Below are positions 1 through 9,144 of a stretch of 20,577 nt of DNA, one piece after another. The stretch covers positions 1,855,663 through 1,876,239 of the forward strand of contig BFEA01000277.1 in assembly GCA_003427395.1 (NCBI GenBank), given 5' to 3'. A program made the translations under genes and the position numbers. This DNA is from Chara braunii (Eukaryota; Streptophyta; Charophyceae; Charales; Characeae). The notes under the pieces were generated by a model that had not been told where the DNA came from, did no database searches, and worked only from the letters and a program-made list of their open reading frames with translations. How positions within the stretch are numbered: position 1 is the first letter of the stretch; every line of letters starts with the position of its first letter.

Positions 1-310
1 TGTTAGTGGCCATGCGCCATAGCCATAGACAGTTAGTGAGTGTGTATGTGTGTGTGCAGTGGTTGGCGTGCATGGTATCCAGGGTGATCCGGAGTCGAGT
101 TGCGTGTNTACTCTGAGTCGAACGTGTAAGTGAGGGCGCCCAGCGCCATAGCCAACTGAAGTGAACTTGGATTTGAGTTGAGTTGCAAGCTACCATATCT
201 CCGAGTTTGAGTTGGGCGCACAGCGCCAAGTTATTCTCATCTGTTGCATGCATGTTTGAATGTGAATTTGCAAGACTGATTTCACACATGTATATGTATA
301 TATATGTGAC

Positions 311-398
311 CATATATATCGTCAAATAGAACTGCCCGGTACACCGTAGGCAGAGAGGGAGAAGAGGACAACAAACGAGGGGCTGTGACAAACTGTTT
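311..398 (-). repeat. single copy of the ~100-bp satellite unit, inverted
   Basis: Reads as the reverse complement of the unit tandemly arrayed at 8172-8625. It shares the core GCAGAGAGGGAGAAGAGGAC and the following ACAACAAACGAGGGGCTGTG, preceded by a TATATATC/GTCAAA start. Identity by eye is high, so the copy is fairly young or under conversion. Confidence 0.85.
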
Positions 399-466
399 GT
401 GCAAGTGTGCCGCTTCCGTAGCAGACGGGTGTGTGGGCACGCCCCACTCAACCAGGCACACGTGGG
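399..466 (+). repeat. degenerate copy of the ~130-bp dispersed repeat
   Basis: It begins with GTGCAAGTG and contains a CACTCAACCA(.)...ACGTGGGG block resembling the copies at 1411 and 1692, but it is shorter and more diverged. It directly abuts the satellite copy ending at 398. The assignment is by eye and weaker than for the other copies. Confidence 0.35.
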
Positions 467-660
467 GAACTTTTCATTTTCGATTATATTGCCCATTTAT
501 ACTTCTTTTATTTTATGGATGGGGTGATGGGTTGTAGATGGAATGAGAGAGAGAGTTTGGAGTTTTTTTTATAACATACACATGCCCCCACATCCCCACA
601 CGCCCACAACACACGACACACACTTACACACACACAGAATACACACAGACACACGAACAC

Positions 661-698
661 AAAAACAAACAAACAAACAAACAAACAAACAAACAAAC
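661..698. repeat. (CAAA)n microsatellite
   Basis: About nine consecutive CAAA units, preceded by an interrupted AC-rich stretch from about 570. The long frames across it on both strands are compositional artefacts. Confidence 0.95.
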
Positions 699-1233
699 GA
701 GGAAAATTCCACCGTGCGCGCGAAGCGCACTGCCCATGCACACAAACGTGCGCACCGCAAAAGCGCACTGCCTAAGAGCGCACGGTGGCACGTGCACCTG
801 TATCATTGATGTTCGCATCGTGCAGGGCATACTGCATAGGTGTGCCGCAATATGATTACAACTCACAAAGAAGCGCCAATGAGTGCATAAAAAAGAACAA
901 ACATAGGGGTGTAGACTGCTGTAGCCCAGCGACTACAATCAGGATTTGTTTTATGAACAGCTAAATGTGGGTGCCGTTTAACCATGGTGTAGATAAAGGA
1001 GCAATTGAGGTTGTTGGTGTGCAGTCCTTGCCAACACATCCACACACCACCACTTTTCTCAGGGTTATCGCGAACTCTGGGGGACGTGGAGAGTCCTTAT
1101 CCATCAGTCAAATGCATCCTGGACAGACTGTCGGGGTTCAACCTCCTGATGATGAGTCGGTGAATGTCCAACGAACAGTCTGGCACAGTTATGCTTTTCT
1201 TTGTGGAGTTGTGTATAGCAAATGTGACAACAT

Positions 1234-1236
<3 letters not shown>

Positions 1237-1280
<44 letters not shown>

Positions 1281-1285
1281 CACAC
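1237..1285. repeat. (CA)n microsatellite
   Basis: About 24 CA units with one G interruption near 1274. Confidence 0.95.
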
Positions 1286-1410
1286 TGAAGATGAAGGACG
1301 GACACAAAGGCTGTATAAGCTGAGGATCTGAAATGAAATGGACAGGAGTATGAAGCTCTGAAGAGATGCATAGGAGCAGACCTTCCCTTTTACTCTGCCC
1401 CCTGAAATAA

Positions 1411-1555
1411 TGTGCAAGTGGGCCGTGGGGCACACGGGGATGTGGGCAGCTGCCGCTCAACCACCATCAACGTGGGCAGCCTTGCGCGTAAGAGGCACAG
1501 TAAAAGGGGACTCCGAGGTGCAAGAACAATGAAAGGGGTACCCCAAGAACAACCA
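1411..1555 (+). repeat. dispersed ~130-bp repeat, copy 1
   Basis: Shares blocks TGCAAGTG, GGCACACGGGGATGTG, GCTCAACCAC.ATCAACGTGG, AAGAGGCACAGTAA and AATGAAAGGGGT.CCCC, in the same order, with 1692-1825 and, less completely, with 15103-15225. No coding potential is obvious. The size and dispersal would suit a SINE or other short non-autonomous element, but I saw no convincing pol III boxes and no terminal inverted repeats. Confidence 0.8.
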
Positions 1556-1601
1556 AAAAACTGTCTAATTATAAAATTGCTTTAATATGTTGGACATCTC
1601 A

Positions 1602-2005
1602 AATGCTCTCGTTGTCTGTAATAGGATTCACCTGGGTGGAATTGGGGCTGTTGTGGGGAAAATCTAAAACACACACAGCCTCCTTTCAAAGTGTGCAAGT
1701 GCGCTGTCATGGCACACGGGGATGTGGCAGCTCGTGCTCAACCACAATCAACGTGGTGAGTCTTGTACATGAGAGGCACAGTAAGAGTGGAACTGCAAGA
1801 ACAAATGAAAGGGGTTCCCCAAAGTGAGCCAAAGTGAACAGTTAAGAAAGGGATTTAAACATCTGCTACAGAGCTCAAACTGTTTCATTGTTGGACTGTC
1901 GCAACTCAAGTACTTTTGTTGTCTGCTATAGGATTAAAGCTGCTTCGATTTCTTATCTACTCATTTGGGTGGAATATGGGCTGTTGTGGTGAAAATTCGA
2001 AACAC

Positions 2006-2010
<5 letters not shown>
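1602..2010 (+). repeat. local duplication flanking repeat copy 2
   Basis: The segment at about 1605-1672 (TTGTCTGTAATAGGATT, then GGGTGGAATTGGGGCTGTTG, then GAAAATC.AAACACA) recurs at about 1918-2008 with the same block order and an extra ~22 bp after AGGATT. Weaker similarity starts at TGTTGGAC (1588 and 1890). This indicates an old duplication of a few hundred bases that included the ground around the dispersed repeat. Confidence 0.7.
1692..1825 (+). repeat. dispersed ~130-bp repeat, copy 2
   Basis: Direct-orientation copy of 1411-1555, sharing TGGCACACGGGGATGT, CTCAACCACAATCAACGTGG, GAGAGGCACAGTAAGAG and ACAAATGAAAGGGGTTCCCC with small indels. The copy-to-copy offset of about 280 bp comes with similarity outside the unit, so this pair may be a segmental duplication and not two insertions. 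Confidence 0.8.

Positions 2011-2073
<63 letters not shown>
2011..2073. repeat. (GA)n microsatellite
   Basis: Uninterrupted GA tract of about 31 units, starting right after the AACACAGAAA that ends the local duplication and lying about 200 bp upstream of the helicase splice acceptor. Confidence 0.97.
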
Positions 2074-2074
<1 letters not shown>

Positions 2075-2273
2075 CAGATGCCATCTTGTTTCCTTTTAAA
2101 ATATTTGCCATCTCTTGTAGGTCTCTGTTAATCTTGTTGTGTGTGTTTGTGTGCACACACACTGGTGTTTCCTGGGGTTGTGGTGGTGGGTGGTTTGTCC
2201 CTGCACTTGCCTGTCATTGGCTGGGTTGTTTGCCTGTTCATCTGAGTGCGTGGTGCTGTTTTCGTACGTGCAG

Positions 2274-2531
2274 GCAAAACTGCAACAGCTTGCGGTCGAT
2301 GCATTCACGTCCTTTGTTCGAGCCTATGCAGTACAGAAGGGTACGTTGAGCCGGATCTTCCATGTGAAGAATCTTCATCTCGGGCATATTGCGAAGAGCT
2401 TCGCTCTCAAAGCGCAGCCACACACCGTTGGCACTATATTTCATAGAAAGGAGCTGAAGCGGAAACATGAGGAGAAAGTCATGGTGAAAAGGAAGAAGCA
2501 GAAACTGCGGCCGGGGAGAATGCTTGAATGA
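2274..2531 (+). CDS. terminal exon of a DDX31/Dbp7/RH17-like DEAD-box RNA helicase
   Basis: This 85-codon exon ends in TGA at 2529-2531. It encodes the C-terminal extension found in DEAD-box helicases of the DDX31/Dbp7 (plant RH17) group: an AF.SFVRAYA block (residues 10-18), then IFHVKNLHLGHIAKSFAL (residues 26-43), then a lysine/arginine-rich tail of about 30 residues typical of nucleolar proteins. Family members act in 60S ribosomal subunit assembly; this exon carries none of the ATPase motifs, which must lie in exons left of the window or beyond an intron of more than 2 kb. The start is set by the splice acceptor CGTACGTGCAG ending at 2273; the frame stays open upstream to 2139 but loses family similarity there. 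No disruption is seen. This is the only unambiguous host gene. Other DUF4217-tailed helicases (DDX10, DDX18 types) are alternatives, less likely from the LHLGH.AKSF signature. Confidence 0.85.
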   Translation, partial: AKLQQLAVDAFTSFVRAYAVQKGTLSRIFHVKNLHLGHIAKSFALKAQPHTVGTIFHRKELKRKHEEKVMVKRKKQKLRPGRMLE

Positions 2532-2658
2532 TCTGGGTTTCTGATGGCCGGAGTCAGGTTTTTTCTGCTCCGTCAAGAGGAAATTTTGTCCCTCTGGTCA
2601 AACGTCTATAGATTCAATTATTGATGGTCAGGGTTTGAATGAATGGGGGTATGGGGGG

Positions 2659-2660
<2 letters not shown>

Positions 2661-2732
<72 letters not shown>
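2661..2732. repeat. (GA)n microsatellite in the putative 3' UTR
   Basis: About 36 GA units after a run of G (2653-2660), some 130 bp past the helicase stop codon. If polyadenylation uses the AATAAA at 2751, this tract would be in the mature transcript. Confidence 0.95.
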
Positions 2733-2734
<2 letters not shown>

Positions 2735-2750
2735 ACTAGGGAGTTGTGTA

Positions 2751-2756
2751 AATAAA
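2751..2756 (+). promoter_or_regulatory. possible polyadenylation signal of the helicase gene
   Basis: AATAAA lies 220 bp past the helicase stop, followed by a GT/T-rich stretch further on. One hexamer in AT-moderate DNA is weak evidence, and green-lineage signals are degenerate. Confidence 0.3.
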
Positions 2757-3360
2757 TCCAACTGCCATAGTCTGACAATATATGGAGGTAGGTGATAGAA
2801 GAAAACGGTGAAGAGTCTCTCTTCTTTTTTTGTTGGCTTGACATGCTATGTTCACATTTAGGTGTTGAAAAGGATGAGTGGAAATTCGGAGATTCTTTCT
2901 CCGATTGCAGCGATCACTTTCGGAGCGATGAGGAGAAAAGTTGCAACTGGTCATGATGTGAGAGGAGAGATGTGCTATTGCTCTAACGAGTGTACTACCA
3001 TTGCCATTGACGACTCTGAAAATTGTGCCTTTGCTGATTTTGTTTTTTTGCTCGTTCATTTCCCTGTTCCAGAAGGATTTTCGTGTTGTAATTTCTAGCC
3101 CTATGCTTTGTTTTTGGTTTTTTTCACCTCTATGCTTTTCTACCCCTCTGGACATTTCATGCCTGTAGTTTTGAAACCCAGAAAAGTTTAAGGTCCACAC
3201 TGCACGCCTTGGTGAACGATAAAAGGCACAGGAGTTGTCGAAAGGGGATCAGGTGATTCTCCTACTATGATGTGTTTAGTGTCTCTGGACGTGGTTATTG
3301 TCAGATACACCCAGGATGGGCCATAATTGTGGTGAGAAACATCCGGGGAAGGCCTACTGT

Positions 3361-3425
3361 AGTTTCATGTATGCCCTCAGAACTGGATAAGCCTAGTTTC
3401 ATGTATGCCCTCAGAACTGGATAAG
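3361..3425 (+). repeat. 34-bp exact tandem duplication
   Basis: The 31-base core starting AGTTTCATGTATGCCCTCAG occurs at 3361-3391 and again at 3395-3425 without mismatch, so the duplication is recent. Confidence 0.95.
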
Positions 3426-3854
3426 GGTGATGGTGGGGAGTTCTGCAACCGATGAAATAACGCATTTCGGCTGCAAGCTGGTGAGCATGACCTCGTTTTC
3501 TAACAGCATCCCAGATTGAGTTCCGGAAGAGTGATGGGTTCTCTTTCGTCCTGTTTCTGTCGCGCAAAAAGAAAACCCAGTTGTAAAGAAGAAAGAAGGA
3601 GAAGAAGAACAACAACAAGATGAAGAGCAAGGCGAAGAGCAAGGAAGTGGCCATGATGGGCCCGCTCTGCTAGCCAAGCATCCAAGGACGGGAGTTTGTC
3701 ATGTCTGCAAGCTTGAAAAAAATTTGCTTCGATGCTTCTCCAGTTAGGGCATATGCTACCCTCTGTTATTTACTAGGCCATGCATGCAACCCGCATGGCA
3801 CGGGCCCGGCGGAAAAGGGGAGGGGGGGGGAGGGGTCAGGCAGGGATGTAGGTA

Positions 3855-3900
3855 TATGCTATGCTATGCTAGGCTGTGCTGTGCTATGCTATGCTGCTAT
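3855..3900 (+). repeat. (ATGCT)n-like pentanucleotide repeat
   Basis: Seven or eight TATGC/TGTGC variants in a row, with two GTGCT substitutions in the middle. Confidence 0.85.
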
Positions 3901-4332
3901 GAATCTGCAGATCTTTACACTAGAAGACTCAGATGCATCTGTTGTGAGGCTTGTGGATGAAATTCTGCTGCAGCAATGCTTAGGATGCAGTTTGCTGTTG
4001 TACGCCGAGAACATAGCCATCACAGTTTAGGACATATTCACAATGGCATATTTCCTGACTACTTTCAGGCTGAAAATAAAGAAGGTTGAGGTTACTCCAG
4101 GTCTGCCATTGTCTTGTACAGTGAGGGTGGTGCGGTTGCTTCATTTGCATATGCATGGTGAGCTACTCCCGAAAATGTATCAGTGAATTCGACTTCCACC
4201 AGTTTCGCACTATGGATGGAATCAACGATTGTGACCATTGCCGATCAACGAAAAGATCAGAAATATATACATGTCTGACTTTAGTCTCACATCTATATGG
4301 TAATTCAGCAGCAGGACGACTTGCCCACTTTC

Positions 4333-4440
4333 TTTGTCCACGAGACCACTCCGTTTGATGCAGTTTACCCTCAAATGGACGCTGGCCTTGTCCACGAGAC
4401 CACTGCATTTGGCTCAGTTGCCCCTCAAAAGATAGCCTTA
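4333..4440 (+). repeat. two diverged 54-bp tandem units
   Basis: TTGTCCACGAGACCACT recurs at 4334 and 4388, followed by similar TTTG...CAGTT..CCCTCAAA blocks. The period of 54 keeps frame (residues V-H-E-T-T in both units), but the surrounding frame shows no recognised protein. Confidence 0.75.
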
Positions 4441-5244
4441 AACCACCAGTGCATGGTCCCAGGCAACTGGAAAACCTGTTTTGAGTTTCTCCGAAATTGT
4501 AGGAGGCCGAGCACCGTAGATAAAATGAATCGGCGGTGGGCAGCCTCCGAAAATGGCCAGCAGCTCACAGCTGGCATGTACTGGTGCTTTAAAGGGTCAC
4601 CTTGGTCGTGAAGATGCGCCCACGATGTCTCATGTTCCGCTCAATTGTGAGTAGTATGATGAGGGGGAGATTTTCATACATTCGGAGGGGTGTTCTGGTC
4701 CAAACTTAGCGCCAGAATAGGATGTTGGCCCCCGGACTGCCAAGGGGACAGAAATGAGGGGGAGGGGTCCCAAGGAGGCTCACCTTGGATTCGTTGCCAG
4801 GCCAAGCAGTTGGGCCAACTCAAGGCTGGAAATCTCAGAAGATTGACTTGCCACGAGGGTGCGGTTACGCAATGAGTAGGCTATACCGTGGTCTGGCCTG
4901 CGGATGCTCGTGAGGGAGGATGAGCGCAACCTCATCGTGATTCAATGCAATCCGTTTAAGTTGTGTAAACCCAGTTGTAGCTGTCTAAAACGTTACCTGG
5001 CCATGATAACATGTGCATCCATACAAAAACATTATGGCAAGGGGGGATGACACAACAAGACATTGCAGCGAGTGTCATGGGCATCGCACCCTTCCCCCCC
5101 CTTCAACTGTCCAGTTTAGTATTGCAAGTGGATGCCCCTCATAGATGCGGTGGAAGCTGCGAAACGAGGGCAGGTGGCACCATGCGGGGCAGGTGTCACA
5201 CCATATAATTGTACATTTCTTGTGATTCTTGTGCTCCCAGGGAA

Positions 5245-5250
<6 letters not shown>

Positions 5251-5281
<31 letters not shown>

Positions 5282-5285
5282 ACGC
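5251..5285. repeat. (CA)n microsatellite
   Basis: About 13 CA units, then an interrupted ATACACACGC end. Confidence 0.95.
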
Positions 5286-5420
5286 ACAGGCAGCCGCCAA
5301 AAAAGAAAGAAAAGTCACTTGGTGCTCACCTTATAAACAGAGACGTAGGGGCGTCAATTCACTGCTCAGCTCATGTTCACAAGGAGGAAAAAAATGGGGG
5401 CTGAACATTCATTCTGGCGA

Positions 5421-5649
5421 GTAGTCGAGCTAGGCCCACAGTGCACAGACGACAAAGAATATGGCATTGTATCTTCCCATGTTCTTGCTGAAGATTCATT
5501 CTCATTTTCCTCATCTAGCGCAGTGGTCAATCGAGGCCTGTGGCCGGGCTTTGCAATGAGGAAAATGAGAATGAATCTTCAGCAAGTACATGGAAAGATG
5601 CAACGCCATATTCTTTGTCTTCTGTGCACAGTGGGCCTAACTCGACTAC
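5421..5649. repeat. 94-bp inverted repeat with a 41-bp loop
   Basis: The left arm 5421-5514 and right arm 5556-5649 are both 94 bases, ungapped, and complementary at all but about seven positions (about 92-93% by eye). The most conserved part is TGAAGATTCATTCTCATTTT with its complement. Transcription of either strand would give a long hairpin. It may be a foldback transposable element or an inverted duplication; the geometry also fits a young MIR-like or siRNA hairpin. I see no protein explanation. Confidence 0.93.
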
Positions 5650-5740
5650 TGGCACCTCCCTCCCCCCCAACACCCCCATACACACACACACAAAATGGCC
5701 AACACGAAACAGCAAAAAAAAAAAAAAAAAAAAGGCTGTC

Positions 5741-5864
5741 TATCTTTCCATGTTCTACCTGAAGATTCATCTCACGCGTGCACAAAAGGAAAAAAAAATA
5801 TGGCTCTCTATCTTTCCATGTTCTAGAGTCTAGACGAAGATTCATGCTCCTTTTCCTGATCTCC
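5741..5864 (+). repeat. two further partial copies of the hairpin arm
   Basis: TATCTTTCCATGTTCT followed by GAAGATTCAT occurs at 5741-5770 and again at about 5809-5845, both in the orientation of the left hairpin arm (5421-5514). The second also keeps the preceding AATATGGC and the following TTTTCCTGATCT. With the hairpin this makes four copies of the same core in 450 bp. A poly(A) run at about 5714-5733 precedes them. Confidence 0.8.
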
Positions 5865-6718
5865 TACCCGGTGGGTGTCGTGTGGGGCACTGCTGCAGCA
5901 AGACCTGGGAAGTTTCGCCTTTTCTTTCTGGCACTCCGTCGGTCCATTCCCGTGGGACCGCATGTTGTGGAGCGGGTGTCGTATGGACTCCATGCAAGAC
6001 CCGCTATTTCCTCCAGGCGTATGGGGATGGGATGTTTGTTGCCTGCTTAATGCCTTTGTGCTTGTCTGATGCAGTTGGACTCAGCAAATTCGATTTGACA
6101 ATTGTTTGGTTTCCTCCATGTATACGTCAGATCTAATCTTGTGTATGAGACGCTGGACCCAGTTTCCAGTAGGTGCAGCTCCCGGCCAATAAATGGGAGA
6201 ATCTCCAAATGGCATGCACACTATTGGAGGCTGCTCATATCACCTCAAGTGGTCTGCCCCCGCTAAAAGAAAGATGGGCCAGCATTATGTTGTTCTGTCA
6301 CGTATGAAGCATCCACAGATGACGAGTGAAGTCGACAAGGGAAGCGGGGAGAGGGGTTAGACCCCTGCCCTTCCCCCTGCACCACTATACCCGTCTCAGC
6401 TGTTCAGCAACTTCAGCTTCCCAGCTTCCCATATTAGTATTATGTTTCTCCCCTGCTCAATGTCGAGTTGTTCAGCTGTTATGCTCCCTTTTATTTGTGG
6501 TGCCCTCTCTATCACTCTCACATGCAAACACAACCCATGGATGGGCCACGTGCGCATGCTCTTCACACCGCGGTTGCCGCCGATGGTATTTTATCGAAAC
6601 GGCACGTTTGTCCAGAGCCTGGCCCACCGGAACAAAAAGATGTGGGCTACTGGACAGCTCAATCTGTATTCCTGATCCTTTCCAGATTTGTAAATCAATT
6701 ATTCGCAGCAGGAAATAT

Positions 6719-6721
<3 letters not shown>

Positions 6722-6806
<85 letters not shown>
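6722..6806. repeat. (CT)n microsatellite
   Basis: About 42 CT units, the longest simple repeat in the window. It creates long spurious Ser-Leu and Arg-Glu frames on the two strands. Confidence 0.97.
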
Positions 6807-6808
<2 letters not shown>

Positions 6809-6949
6809 CCCAAGTGGGTAGAGTTGCACATCAAAATCAATGGGCACTGCCCTCCCGTCACCTCCCCTCTCTCTCTCTCCAAGTGGACGGGCATCAAAAT
6901 GAATGCTCAACTTTGTCCCCCCCCCCCTTTCTCTCTCTCTCTCTCTCTG

Positions 6950-6982
<33 letters not shown>
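6950..6982. repeat. (CTAT)n microsatellite
   Basis: About eight CTAT units following a short CT run (6930-6947). Confidence 0.95.
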
Positions 6983-8171
6983 TTAAAAAAAAACAGGAAA
7001 AGGTGTGGGCTTGCACCCTAACAGCTAGCCAATCTCGGTGGTGGGTCGTTAGGAGACTCCCTCAGGGAAGTCAGGTGAATCTAAGGTTGGATTCGGAAGG
7101 TGAGGGACATTAGCTTAGGTAGAGAAACAACCGTCTAGGAAGGGCGTCTACTAGTTTGAGGGATAGAAATAGAGCCAGGGATTTTGAATTGCCTTCTTTG
7201 GTAAGGTGGGCAAAGACTTTGACAGCTAGGAGACACTTCGAAATCTTGAGCAGCAAAGGTTTTCTACTAATAGGGCGCGGCGTCATGGAGCTCTCAACAA
7301 ACCACTCCTGGAAGGTGAGCCTGAAGTCACTGATCAGCAAGTGCACAGAAACTTGGTAGACAAATTTCAGTGGCACAGAGCGGGAGGGAATGGAGAGAAC
7401 GCTCCTGTGTGAGAGCTACTGGTACCTCAGCGGCGAAATACCCGGTTTCAGATTTCTTTTTGGGCGCTTTTCGCAGCAGGGCGGCCAAACAAAGAACTCA
7501 AACTGGACTCAGCAGTGCTTGTATAAGGAGAACTTAAAGCTCTAGGAGTCAACGAGGACTCAACAGGTGAACGTCTGTCTGCCCCCAAGAGCACCATATG
7601 CTTAGTTGCTGACTACTATCCTCGTCAAATCAGAACACATGGTCATTGTCTCTGCATCGTAGACTCGATGTTACCCCAAATATAGCTATAATTACCGTAT
7701 GTTCCATTCAGGCGAAGACAGTAGCTTTTTGCTGGCTTAGTATAATCATGTGTGGGCTCAGTTGTCTGGCATTCTGCGGGCCAAATCTAATTATTTGGCG
7801 AGAGCTTTATCCCACCTCTCCCCTCCTCCTCTTCATGGGCCAATATCGCTATAGGCTGCTCCTCAGGAGCCATCAAGCAGAACAGGGTGTTCGCCGAGAA
7901 ATGGAACAGTGATTTATACCCATCTTCCCCCGAACACGTTCTCATTATCACTGTATCAGACCAGAAAGATAGCTTGTGTGCATTCATTATCAAGGTGCGT
8001 TGGGGGGCGCTGGTGGACGATACTCCATTACTCCAGATGCTCCCCACTGCTGGCTACCAAATAGGTTAAATCCTCTTTTTTCTGTTTTGGAAAGATAATA
8101 TGTGCTCGACACTCGTTACCAGATATATATATTGCCAAACAAGTCGGTCACCAACTCCAATGAAACAGTGT

Positions 8172-8625
8172 GTCACGGCCCCTCATTTGTTGTCCTTGTC
8201 TCCCTTTCTGCCTCCGGTTTACTGGGCAGCTCTGTTTGACAATGAGTCGGTGAAACTCTGACCAAACAGTTTGTCACAGCCCCTTGTTTGTTGTCCTCTT
8301 CTCCCTCTCTGCCTAGGGTTTACCGGGCAGCTCTGTTTGGCGATATATATGGACTCCGGCGAAAAAGTTTGTCACGGCCCCTCTTTTATTGTCCTCTTCT
8401 CCCTCTCTGCCTACGGTTTACCGGGCAGATCTGTTTGGTGATATATATGGATTCCGACGAAAAAGTTTGTCACAGCCCCTCTTTTGTTGTCCTCTTCTCC
8501 CTCTCTGCCTACGGTTTACCGGGCAGCTCTGTTTGACGATATATGTATGAACTCCGATGAAAGAGTATGTCACAGCCCCTCGTTTGTTGTCCTCGTCTCC
8601 CTCTCTGCCCACGGTTTACCGGGCT
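8172..8625 (+). repeat. five-unit satellite array, unit about 100 bp
   Basis: Units begin at GTCAC(A/G)GCCCCTC at about 8172, 8273, 8371, 8469 and 8569, so the period is 98-101 bp. Each carries CTCTTCTCCCTCTCTGCC, then GGTTTACCGGGCAGCTCTGTTTG, then a TATATAT step and CTCCGA. The last unit breaks off after GGTTTACCGGGC into a CTGAGGTGGGCACC segment. The same unit occurs singly and inverted at 311, 8908 and 15331, so it is both arrayed and dispersed. It carries no credible ORF. Confidence 0.93.
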
Positions 8626-8732
8626 GAGGTGGGCACCAACCACTGCCCTCAAGGTACCTGTGACGAAAATCAAACCAGGCTATCACTCACCGACACCAGA
8701 TGGAAAACTTGACAGACTGTCGGTTCACACCC

Positions 8733-8929
8733 CATCACAAGCCAGCAAAACACCCACGAAACAAAGAAAGGTCTGCCACAGCCAAAAAATACACTCCAGA
8801 CACGCCGCTGGCACTAGAGGCACAGCATGGCCACATAGTGATGGCCCCGACCACTACCGCTCAACCTGACCGGAGAAAACTGTAGCAGGGTGCTAGCAAA
8901 GTTGTGGTATATATCGTCAAACAGAGTTG
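8733..8929 (+). repeat. left arm of a 197-bp inverted repeat around the retroelement
   Basis: Reverse complement of 15495-15691, ungapped over 197 bases with about 20 mismatches by eye, mostly transitions. Landmarks are AAAACACCCACGAAACAAAG, GCTGGCACTAGAGGCACAGC and GTCAAACAGAGTTG. The next bases inward are an inverted satellite copy here, but a TAGA-type microsatellite at the right arm. Confidence 0.92.
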
Positions 8930-8996
8930 CCCGGTAAACTGCAGGCAGAGAGGGAGAAGAGGACAACAAACGAGGGGCATTAACAAACTGTTTCAT
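8908..8996 (-). repeat. satellite unit copy, inverted, beside the left arm
   Basis: TATATATCGTCAAACAGAG, then GCCCGGTAAAC, GCAGAGAGGGAGAAGAGGAC and AACGAGGGGC. It faces the array at 8172-8625 and overlaps the end of the 197-bp arm by about 20 bp. Confidence 0.9.
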
Positions 8997-9144
8997 CGGA
9001 GTTTGATCAGGAGGCTGAACCCTCACCAGTCTGCAGAATCCCCCAACTGACTACACTGTAAGTGATAATCCACCTTAACCCTGGTTGTGGTTAAGCATCA
9101 ACAACTACCCGACAACTGATACCCTGAGGTGGGCACCGACCATG

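Larger units (their letters stand above)
1..2273. other. repeat-rich intronic or intergenic DNA
   Basis: I see no coding exon here. At least the right part should be intron, because the helicase exon starting at 2274 needs an upstream partner that I could not find. The stretch holds one inverted satellite copy, two or three copies of a roughly 130-bp dispersed repeat, CA, CAAA and GA microsatellites, and an unknown base near position 107. Open frames in the CA and GA tracts are low-complexity artefacts. Confidence 0.6.
2532..5420. other. downstream flank of the helicase gene, no gene seen
   Basis: The 3' untranslated region of the helicase and then gene-free DNA. Short frames at 2862-3098, 3701-4030, 4297-4611 and 4690-4875 show no recognisable domain, composition or conserved motif. 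Small tandem duplications and microsatellites are listed separately. Confidence 0.6.
5866..8165. other. gene-free stretch
   Basis: No coding region is supported. The frame at 6326-7021 is mostly CT and CTAT repeat. The frames at 7156-7359 and 7646-8069 have ordinary composition but no motif that I recognise; fragments of old mobile elements are possible. A poly(C) run is at 6917-6927. Confidence 0.55.
8624..9142 (+). repeat. 19-bp direct repeats exactly 500 bp apart
   Basis: CTGAGGTGGGCACCAACCA at 8624-8642 and CTGAGGTGGGCACCGACCA at 9124-9142 differ at one base. They bracket the left inverted-repeat arm and the satellite copy at 8908. They could be a target-site duplication of a roughly 480-bp insertion or the remains of a repeat unit. 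Confidence 0.8.

Noticed and set aside
3301-3685. Minus-strand frames with Phe/Leu-rich and Ser-rich stretches, possible membrane protein
   Set aside because: The hydrophobic run is the complement of a GAAGAA-rich tract, and two overlapping frames look equally good. No signal or domain is present.
6472-7021. Long frames with poly Ser-Leu or Arg-Glu on both strands
   Set aside because: They are produced by the (CT)n and (CTAT)n tracts.
8172-8625. Satellite array considered as a CRISPR array
   Set aside because: The whole 100-bp unit is conserved with no unique spacers, and the context is eukaryotic.
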